From contig NZ_JAFB01000034.1 of NCBI RefSeq assembly GCF_000519205.1, forward strand, positions 1 to 64,000: a stretch of DNA of 64,000 nucleotides. Direction: 5' to 3'. A model generated the notes under the pieces. That model was not told the DNA's origin. It did no database searches and was given only the letters and a program-made list of their open reading frames with translations. The position numbers and the translations under genes are program-made. Within the stretch, counting starts at the first letter, position 1, and the number at the start of each line of letters is the position of its first letter. Positions 62,401-64,000 of this stretch are shown one piece after another. Source of the stretch: Amycolatopsis taiwanensis DSM 45107. GTDB lineage: Bacteria > Actinomycetota > Actinomycetes > Mycobacteriales > Pseudonocardiaceae.

Positions 62401-64000
62401 GTGACACTGTTGAAGACCCGCAACCTGATCGGCTACGGGATCTTCTTCGTGGTGCAGGGCATCGCGATCGGCCTGGGCACGGTGGCTGGTCTGCGGGTCG
62501 GCGGCTACGAACTCGCGATCGCCGGGATGGCCGCCTACATCGTGCGGACCGGGATCAGCACGTTCCGGCACCTGGTGTCCCAATATCTACGGTCGCAGCA
62601 AGACGCGATTATCGAACGCGCTCAACTGGCCGACACCGACGACGTCAAGATCCTCGCCTGGGCGGCGCACCGCTACGCCCGCAAAGAAGTCCGCTCCCCG
62701 GGCAAACGTGCCGAGGCCGACGGCTTGCTGCTGCAGTTGGTGGCGCTGATGCAGCTGGTGGTGCACGCCCCGCTGGGCACCGCCGCCGACCCGGTGCAGG
62801 GCCGCACCGAAAACCACACCGACCGCGACCGGACCCTGACAGCGTTGTACTCGCTGGGCTGGGACCGGATCAAAGCAGTCACCGGGATGGTCATCGCCGG
62901 CGCGCTACGCACCAGCCGTATCGGAGACCTGCTGCTTCCGCTGACCTGGCAGGCCAACGGTCTCTACCACCTGTACGGACTCCTCACCGCGCAAGATCCC
63001 ATAACGTTGGGGATCAACACCCTCTACCTTGTTGCCGACATTGTGTTCTTCGCCGTCACGCTGCCGGTCGCGATCAACGGGATCTCCGGCTACGACAGCT
63101 CTTCCCGCCCGCTCTACCGCAGGCTCCAACACCTGGCCGGATTCCCGGCACTGGTGATCGCGAACTTCCTGCTACTCGCGAACCAGGCCATCAGCCCCAC
63201 CCACAGCCTGCTGCTGACCATCGCCGCCTACGGCCTGGCCACCAGCTCCTACAACATCACCAAACTCGGATTCGACGCCGAAATCTTTCTTGGCCGCCAA
63301 CCGGCCAAGAAAGGCGCCAATGCCGCGTTCATCATGTACACCTCGCTCATGGGCTACGCGCTGGCGGTCCTCGGGCAGTTGCTCGGCGGCACACTCTGGG
63401 CCCTGGTACCCGGCGCGATCACGGCCGTTGCCGGCTTTGCTTATCCGCTGGCCGAACAGACGTGGGAACGAATGAAGAGCCCCACCCGCAACCAGTCCAA
63501 GCAGCGTTGGCTGAACCGCCTCCTCTCCAGCGCGGTCATCGGCGGACTCGCCGCCGTGGCCACGGGGCACCCCGTGGGGCTGGCCATCATGGCCACCGTC
63601 GGCACCCTCCGCGCCGTGCTCACGACCCTGCGGGCCCACCACCAGCGGACGGCCCAGCGGGCCGACCGCAACGTCGCACGGCCGTGGCGCGACCCCCCGG
63701 GCAACGGATCACTGGCCGCGGTCGAGGGCTACGAGCTAAGGGGTCCGGACAAGGCCCAGTTCGAGGAACTGGTCGCGCCGCGGATCGAGGGTGCACCGCG
63801 GCTGGAGACGATCATCAATGGTGAGCGTGGACCGCCGCTGGTGCTGGTCGGCCAGGCATCGTTCGGGCGGTTCGGCGACCTGGTCGTGGCCTACACCTTC
63901 AACGGCGAAGTCGTGATGTCCGTCGAGAACTACACAAGGTTCGATGAGGACTTCCTCGGCCGGGTACTGGAATTCGAGCAGGAATTCCGGATCCGCGGGC
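44314..64000 (+). CDS. giant secreted multidomain protein (partial, at least 6,562 codons)
   Basis: Open from ATG 44314 to the window end with no stop seen. Order by residue: signal peptide 1-38, LysPro/SerThr stalk 45-300 with a 38-residue repeat (158-195 and 308-345), domains with close Cys pairs (460/466 and 784/789), helical and hydrophobic stretches about 1300-1700, a 27-residue duplication at 1704, SecA-like ATPase core about 2110-2615, Ala-rich helical region 2800-2905, then two tandem modules. Each module has coiled-coil-like helices, an HTH-like segment, an amidohydrolase-type metal site (His3733/3735/4018/4064/Asp4130 and His5376/5378/5642/5688/Asp5754), a membrane-helix cluster and a tail motif (4780, 6464). 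Codon use is uniformly actinobacterial. Function unknown: secreted toxin/effector or surface machine. Confidence 0.85.
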   Translation, partial: MTVARLLRRMLWVFAAGAACGLVLWVLCSVLGTASASAVSNASADGGSSSASKPSSSPSKTPSPKPTPTSTPKPTSSSKSTSSPKSTSTPKPTSSSKSTSSPKSTSTPKSTSSPKSTSSPKSTSTPKPTSTPKPTASPKPTSKAKTPSVTPTKTLTASDSPYVLSPQVVKERAKQAGYKSTADYTKAYNDAAKKKAPDVKASSSPKPTSSPKPTSTPKPTSTPKPTSTPKPTSTPKPTSTPKPTSTPKPTSSPKPTSTPKPTSSPKPTSKAKPSSSPSGVKTPSVTPTKAPAASPLLPKASSKALTGSDSPYVLSPQVVKQRAKQAGYKSTADYTKAYNAAAKKQAAVAKASQQKSAAAKKASAQASKNATRKADQAKGKDPDLRAFNDVINSGRSSLTVVPKIPRFANNKPVNFDDPGSMRVTPKGKKYPKISTTGQLKTGGYYALASDGKGTVSFVSCTTQAECAKSKVSLDAMVGTKQKASILPGGKASSYLPASGKGKNRLPATRASSSNGENLATKVVDTTDKGKPVRVASTDGAHGAIAVHGKDLPKVDTTGPITHRTVAIRPGPSGRTTTTVSGSTVRYKDPKLGEANVPGGGSLKVDAPAKRDQGPTRITLTADEYTNFRKQTGITAKAGQKVKVGTDETKSDTVQMTIGANGRAKDAAVVKGRGEIADTYGNKAKVVTGRDGSTGKGGYAAWVFGPNKNQPGSMTAHAADITVTESDGTVIHDGQFVPKGGKGAVAKTVTDDFGDAKTVRTDTHTLGGVTVVFPDAKGKGGLVACSNPSCVQKGATPGGKVYDYVEPTNGVLATKNPDGSLRYAPGKSRPAYTVDERVAANEHGLGNKSFLPLMSDGRYAGLSDQEKQAYNASLPTITLADRAKAAALQLQDQKKDREFTQSGPLGKDLKTLATLAQDPAKNAKKIAPVVARINKQGFDLLKDGLPAHNALMQVRSNTYTGTPIDAFDQTKAGDRQLIAALVPGYNPKTAPTSQQVTAAKNKVLAMQKREVDALAGLAAAKDPRKADAYRGKLAAAMHDLRGVDAQMLKSWSSDGSKATGTSPNSSTALRKLVDEGKTIDTFDRLAKLPQVRNPKTAADRALAAAVGAGNIYARAKYESATLSKDATANGLKLPSTLLPDLPAALESQAQKANFDNYDGVDWKRVKSLTPREQAVVRVLNAPAKDRDRILDEEAAKLGYDKTQKQYFDIAVRAQDEVRLQQNAMLTDDQRANFAAYATSAFATTSKGTEANNALATAKLLNPTTEAEFWRAYGITGTPKQKEDTLKAMVGQSAVKPDRWEENTAFLPEKFRDHLNTVQREYSPTLLADAMHKSGEMLTLPLMGAVNLAWDAGVGLNNLVGIDLEHDTSTYANGARFVHRAGEDAATAAGNVFPFLTAGTADTVVNGIRQAAYNISGGKYAAPGLTKRAGEDGFEYTSRVYPIAGILPSMLKNDWDRITNWEKAKADFSAHPIFVLADALPITGPVGGALKIGAEAAVRAGAEAGARGAATSALATFARGVADGALKPAEMNRGLPAEWAGRGKGVGEGVRLFQVGGNGTAQVIADSAKWETPEAAAKAAGQATLAKHALNAGQKVGVYGGKAAAIAAQLPARIGAAPFKPFTAAGKVLAREAGEAVGGPIGRTITTLADEGLSQQVIKGASEVSRALAGVRAAGYRKAAEAVENRGVQASQQRIQAANGSRQEPGPAADVGVVRPGRALDEGGVAGPRDAAGPAADVGVVRPGRAPAEGGLAEQHNLTKRWGVAGWLRGRAVRNEVKADSGLAGLNKKNRDLAEAKNRLGMDAPNVFERRGLKPAGGLAARTAVEEAFKAAQDSLLEKKELTEFTRRGLAERDDYPREEQRNEAQLRAAAERRGGWEMVKRELDLLWEARGLLLDDLASRSAFGRLPEHVDVAVQNKIAETKNGNKTGTKTKSGSTGKTKRNNAPVDPQGGGTRPVPLPDTPPRNESVSGNHESSRSRRRDGENSEVRHPGESAGNHQPSDGAEVRPDAQVRPDAQVRPDVEVRPAEVRPDGAEVLPEATERYADDIGQITAEKSGALRKLQDVLNRAEDAESAREAARDYLSKLPENQVAALVFEVLEHMKHTTGKEPDFAVWPEQIAGVKGLLDGRIAQVVTGEGKTIDGLAATATWLLRGGAKDIELWTNNEVNAREFHKELEDFFAHLDSLTGLRFLVGRVREGTTSWWDTFQAHQASVKVGDVRGFMFDAWNNRHTPAAATRSGWADIALFDEADNALVDLLHTMHFKSDQLTRKATPQDQALLAEANAIANRIEPKSEWKDLGHAVLTAEDLRVLRAQEGIELGADSRLKAEVESALSAKLKNGVDWHELQHVVDWKDFNKENRDSQPEYAVKDGRIVILDNEAGVELNGRRWMGSTGGAHSVHTHLEYQNFVAGKGDAARWDLVQVDPAKHEGLTVAQHILGYEKVAGMTATGAGLAAKLSGRDELGAVAVKRHFDNFEERLTDHGTVENLNTASKLANSANDVAKMAKDGRPVLVGIKYITELYEYEQRLIDAGVSPEKIQRMDHFTTAEEAAGMVKRAGEPGVVTIATGQAARGFDIKPQVSDGLHTEINNVYSARLLEQFRGRSARKGDNGSVRQNISLTGDVAQGWRYDRPAEQAVLAPITAGSKEAKFADVLVKAAADRLTRRQDNPRPWDPGKNRKPGGAWYNLSSRSGNDGSSIATGDWGPNLAGIDSAQLASAVAAMTNPNVVVPGVTAETQDRLAHMLNGLTGGDAADPIATLTHAIPGTSLGDVAERVAGLIPQRRFVPGSSAERARLLNDQADAVAEDGENGATRARTLGEDRANAAEKAARARQPEGQPWYLGRKQAAAARTNAARARAQGEAVASAIRANAGRQANAVRAEADARAAQLRAEAAALAASHANPIGNVDHGDSAWAENTLRRVGAPDGVIGAVNGLDQIGRRAFFEISGLPEGEQVAAMDDFVVRHGWDPVLVEAALAVVGQLGRERTAQDRFVAEQAREAETVPSRLLQAGVPLNVVASAGKLDATSRLALLSMQAPGAMKAFNRVHRLGWNKPTRDAVLKAVRAIEAQRVTDEAERTRHQYTSAAALAVLWLARAPSNVTDLVRKLNDQAREAFFAIGDIGLDRRQRGTLDNRDFAQARDQMHALLADNGIGASHGDVSDAVRAVQRVVDQRAGVAVEQQPTAELTAGGDLSTGTPRGPDTSALPPYEPGQTPTRADDPARGGRAAGGVRPSDQRSRGPPSDQRPVANATAQAKVLLPQSRGLLEVADAVAERVVKLRAAMEQARAAYAEALRAIDVDEAHLPWVARQLSALTGFTADADPIVASLATVYQMTPLEVLALVLEPRDVLQKRAVTVPPPGVARQIIGKPADTILGVIAGNRAQLLAAADEAAGRVEEAERDWTAARDEALQQLDEAQRRAIKAGLVPWAVDRVVTDTRHRVVDEGSRPVFDPKPDEPQLAESFGSTGHSAGNLVGARRALAQAVKDAEPSRRRAEREYRAAAAELRLARLKLAGRKSAASGLLRGPLGVEVSDSAAKALKLPVRYVVARRATGETTTAPPKSGSLGERLREVANQVKDDEARLGRAITGFLVAERDRDVAHQVYVEEVREAVVRASDHGTRLREISRSTGLTYTEVTEITRRVASPGTSETPPRYRLPVVDAVLESRAFLGRSGIRAFGRAIGVDAAELMRYFDSLDPNDPDSLQALVDKGVTRGTAAALFRSRLSTKDLSDIHHHLLSYALDLQFLGAGYEGSWSRVAKALKWFKGGSKQSLAEKQLRYREELGDEGRILYSAIRERAFGLAAASGATYYGLINGLRAGLIDKKGLLELQGKLADALIFKMVRELPEDVRWRADAGVVGTRWDIPGAHGYDQLMLMLEGAAKGAEQTADKEAIGQLLGDQANTIYHRDWIAHLQRTVAAAVQIKADLEAKRFTDPQEAARARDLVVAPDGLSAMGQIDFFERLVGNGRTLRALLESVGRSDLADSLPEQPEQVPDMFNPYFLEKMRANEKTGQIMLLHSDNGWAKVGLNGLFESVAPDERGLMPMMALLKHHPEFRNNRLVWAHLGVGNWTYLTVDHINRLDRMLDLFPGLRYDYSWTPLGQYLNDDPAVAERFIEFAVKHQDRLLYGSDGISMMPSAQMWRHFTELEPVFVTIVQRYPDGADIVRKITGGNYVRLMDDAERDTSQRFVDEYFSDYHDAWVELISEFPESFQRAFHERAQRLRQSFEPDPTRALGPGVGPREWGGDWRRNPQIESAIKAYQIVYGGFTLAKAAKVKRSDSVRQRQEKAATGRRNRQERGGLRPVETAEELGMEKTVQALASAHYALKAAEGMTPEQRQELIERVLRDVENTERDRYESAAAMNRLHQLWRRRATMGWTAMTSTAAAGVTAYTMGLTPALTAGAVSLANGVGFVVRSVLTNIKNAHTTDIRITTDALMERERIDFKAINRLAKMYIKLIVRDIKPGGKKFLSEYPGVVQHAAEVMEKIKERTRQFFFDYLATVHFRLPDGVTAKDRRIWATMLFSRWKDYLNRLTGGTVDSVNRLNPQSGTLGRAINAIIAATWAAHFFGHLYQALTTHGLAQWVSAAYLPVDIAFAAATLPAIWSGYDKATSPGLRKLQNLAFTPLTLANAGLTAQFLFAGQWTQAVTAASLTAGTGVLAKMGIKIELKTGRDSAKKGPTATYVAMSAMQSLGMMMLDQSPAMMAAATALALSGPATYLARGAWNRYRAIRPAPRHSFYEGQAPPRAQHLGPPTTPEAGPQPDRTELAPPQTGNERGASNGSPAAVEGYELTGTDKAEFEEFASAEAVGRPRLETVINGERGPPSVLVPRAAFGRTAAGRLLWEGVLAAGPRMLGRIGQLPATARATWSQLAPARRAVRGSAVRAVVGVMGRLVRPVLWKRLFVWPVGPAVVVGGELRAAQAALVEALDRYQAFVLYGAHYWVQQVRHERGLDEAGAVAVVARSMRLPEVWVATRGPFPSHLPISPPPELAMKLVGEDPETQVRMLQDRHHEILRALYHAAARKWKALGDWDDVVPVVDAAIGRAGRNIVWTVPWLAPVVEKLSSAARASLLGLAQFPVREPTSTTAGETVRRPYWVVRWLAGQTRPIRGPPAKLAAKAQELAAARGRAREDEAYSVGRLAEAVAALDARPAWIRDVPAQVLTGELAGALGLPGQVVLAVQAADYLPATTPEALDEAQLLDEDGALDEVRRRMAALVSAAEQERHRLTYARARAQRENASYVEAITPHVVEAFKAGVSLERIVFLAGLTRLEVDEITRGYAPNPAYRTAFVDRVLLPVLRRVAIGVMAVTGRGDEFAELVRGLDLRAEFAALDPGRDDFPQQVNELLTVLGIDLPIDDIRSVGGARLSFERVWDVHFHLWGYDVKINDTVARLAKFLDALAASGHLGLIVVSPIPQRGVGSGPAGQAFYYLTNLVKLVTLFDYQTLRMNGTLTDILLANAIAQLPPHLRWRVIPGISGQRVDDAVGGHPDDAGFYVKLMRILNPIATFLAETTLMKEAVHISLGRQMSRIVTSEYKLWSRQLIAAANLVKQELATGSHRDQLRATLENNPLKALFSDEGGVSRYDVLQILKQDVAGLKTLLEVAGHHRQARVLRTSAPEMYNQRLVGLLKALARTGLVIVLHSDGGDAPMDADGVYTEGPVDDRFTMEFLALLASDPVFKQARIVWAHLGVGTFTELTFAHMDLLQFALDGFPNLYFDVSWNETIRHIKKNPALRERFLDFAVANRDRLLRGSDVVSPESLPHYLRHDHDIESLIRALLARPDGEEIVRLINYGNAARLRREAQKVSEQWVFDEIAWMLEAKAAMAAGEPGAAGEYAATWGPVLDQLPARYSRDVLARHTDLHNAGMRATVDGPSPLLGPGANWRDNRQLTQAIRFLKAMDVATTRGERPAARLRVRALVTALQNMWVDAGAFVRDVWRYRPTQRALPPATDADALGHGQVTTATLIADEQTRLLHDGLTIDDELTHSLHDGFGIDAEAERAGRLGTIRAAVENNERTQLAARAGIKNLVTLLKTRNLIGYGIFFVVQGIAIGLGTVAGLRVGGYELAIAGMAAYIVRTGISTFRHLVSQYLRSQQDAIIERAQLADTDDVKILAWAAHRYARKEVRSPGKRAEADGLLLQLVALMQLVVHAPLGTAADPVQGRTENHTDRDRTLTALYSLGWDRIKAVTGMVIAGALRTSRIGDLLLPLTWQANGLYHLYGLLTAQDPITLGINTLYLVADIVFFAVTLPVAINGISGYDSSSRPLYRRLQHLAGFPALVIANFLLLANQAISPTHSLLLTIAAYGLATSSYNITKLGFDAEIFLGRQPAKKGANAAFIMYTSLMGYALAVLGQLLGGTLWALVPGAITAVAGFAYPLAEQTWERMKSPTRNQSKQRWLNRLLSSAVIGGLAAVATGHPVGLAIMATVGTLRAVLTTLRAHHQRTAQRADRNVARPWRDPPGNGSLAAVEGYELRGPDKAQFEELVAPRIEGAPRLETIINGERGPPLVLVGQASFGRFGDLVVAYTFNGEVVMSVENYTRFDEDFLGRVLEFEQEFRIRG
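44785..45348. repeat. duplicated 114-bp segment in the stalk
   Basis: 44785-44898 and 45235-45348 encode SDSPYVLSPQVVKxRAKQAG and KSTADYTKAYNxAAKK, 150 codons apart, separated by tandem KPTSTP-type hexads. The unit may be a small helical bead between two disordered stalk pieces. Confidence 0.85.
49423..49572. repeat. 81-bp tandem duplication inside the giant gene
   Basis: GPAADVGVVRPGRA is encoded at 49423 and again at 49504 (period 81 bases, 27 codons) in a Gly/Pro-rich linker. The linker at 50330-50410 similarly repeats an EVRPDAQ heptad. Confidence 0.8.
50641..52200 (+). other. SecA-like ATPase core within the giant protein
   Basis: Residues about 2110-2615. Motifs in SecA order: Q-type WPEQIAGVKGLLDGRIAQV, Walker A TGEGKT (Gly2134-Thr2138), Walker B LFDEADNALVD (Asp2246-Asp2249), GMTATG (2444-2449), RPVLVGIKYITELYEYEQ, VTIATGQAARGFDIK (about 2562-2576) and the arginine-finger motif QFRGRSARKGD (2598-2608). 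These mirror SecA TGEGKT, DExD, TGTA, IATNMAGRGTDI and QLRGRSGRQGD. A preprotein-crosslinking-like insert may occupy 2260-2440; the SecA C-terminal scaffold is not evident. Confidence 0.8.
55480..56850 (+). other. amidohydrolase-like domain 1 of the giant protein
   Basis: HxH in SDIHHHLL (His3733, His3735), IMLLHSDNGW (His4018), VWAHLGVG (His4064), YDYSWTP, and LLYGSDG (Asp4130). This set matches the metal-dependent TIM-barrel amidohydrolase_2 type. A long helical insert separates HxH from the next His. Confidence 0.68.
57436..58490 (+). other. membrane-helix cluster 1 of the giant protein
   Basis: Residues about 4375-4725 hold six to eight hydrophobic segments, for example AAGVTAYTMGLTPALTAGAV, INAIIAATWAAHFFGHLY, YLPVDIAFAAATLPAIW and MMMLDQSPAMMAAATALAL. 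Confidence 0.65.
58651..58818. repeat. 168-bp module-end repeat, copy 1
   Basis: Encodes AAVEGYELTGTDKAEFEEF and RLETVINGERGPPSVLV. It matches 63703-63870 with the same length and phase, 5,052 bp away, marking the module period. Confidence 0.88.
60415..61700 (+). other. amidohydrolase-like domain 2 of the giant protein
   Basis: VWDVHFHLWGYD (His5376, His5378), IVLHSDGGD (His5642), VWAHLGVG (His5688), YFDVSWN and LLRGSDVV (Asp5754). The His-to-His and His-to-Asp spacings after the insert (46 and 66) are the same as in domain 1. Confidence 0.72.
62410..63460 (+). other. membrane-helix cluster 2 of the giant protein
   Basis: Residues about 6033-6383 with hydrophobic segments such as GYGIFFVVQGIAIGLGTVAG, TLYLVADIVFFAVTLPVAI, FPALVIANFLLLANQAI and LAVLGQLLGGTLWALVPGAI. 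Same place in module 2 as cluster 1 in module 1. Confidence 0.68.
63703..63870. repeat. 168-bp module-end repeat, copy 2
   Basis: Encodes AAVEGYELRGPDKAQFEEL and RLETIINGERGPPLVLV; partner of 58651-58818. After it the sequence differs from copy 1 and continues into GDLVVAYTFNGEVVMSVENY, perhaps the start of a new C-terminal domain cut by the window end. Confidence 0.88.

Noticed and set aside
44314-64000. NRPS or PKS megasynthase
   Set aside because: No adenylation, condensation, ketosynthase or carrier-protein motifs were seen despite the size.

Overview
High-GC actinomycete chromosome. GTG starts, ATGA/GTGA stop-start overlaps, F420-type and PucR-type genes and TTGACx/TAxxxT promoters fit a soil actinobacterium, probably Pseudonocardiales; the genus is inferred, not shown. 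No rRNA, tRNA or CRISPR was seen.

Layout. 1-257: tail of an IS630-type transposase. 0.37-4.2 kb: NarL-type two-component pair divergent from an FtsX-type ABC exporter pair. 4.2-7.8 kb: an acetolactate-synthase-like enzyme and a flavodoxin-fold reductase, bracketed by two copies of a 132-bp piece of fucU. 7.3-13.4 kb: NCS1 permease, GH106-like glycoside hydrolase and FucU mutarotase in one operon, divergent from a LacI regulator with two operators; a decayed gene, perhaps a nucleoside hydrolase, lies between. 13.5-26.6 kb: catabolic region with two PucR regulators, a half-size HyuA-like protein, DUF917, M20 peptidase, DUF1028, alpha/beta hydrolase, NTF2-like and LLM oxidoreductase genes, then a PPOX flavoprotein and a ferredoxin-type reductase controlled by TetR. 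26.8-27.9 kb: secreted HAF-repeat protein. 28.1-35.1 kb: IclR-hyuA-hyuB-MHS transporter-aminotransferase operon. Together these regions look like uptake and opening of cyclic amide or lactam-like compounds and redox work-up of the products; the substrate is unknown.

35.3-40.4 kb: IS630 scrap, ArsC-like protein, two secreted zinc peptidase-like proteins (M23, M15-like), an aminoglycoside-type kinase, and a CapA-like lipoprotein, followed by a seven-unit 21-bp tandem repeat.

40.6-64 kb is the most unusual part. Two divergent genes share an almost identical signal peptide and about 487 bp of 5' sequence as inverted repeat arms, each carrying its own promoter. Between the arms lie a decayed two-component system and a decayed IS630. 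The left gene encodes a 519-residue secreted protein with a Thr/Pro/Lys stalk. The right gene is open from 44314 to the window end without a stop: at least 6,562 codons. It encodes signal peptide, Lys/Pro/Ser/Thr stalk, cysteine-pair domains, a SecA-like two-domain ATPase core, an Ala-rich helical region, and two tandem modules (period about 1,684 residues), each with an amidohydrolase-like metal site followed by a membrane-helix cluster. I know no described system with this architecture; it may be a giant secreted effector or a surface machine.
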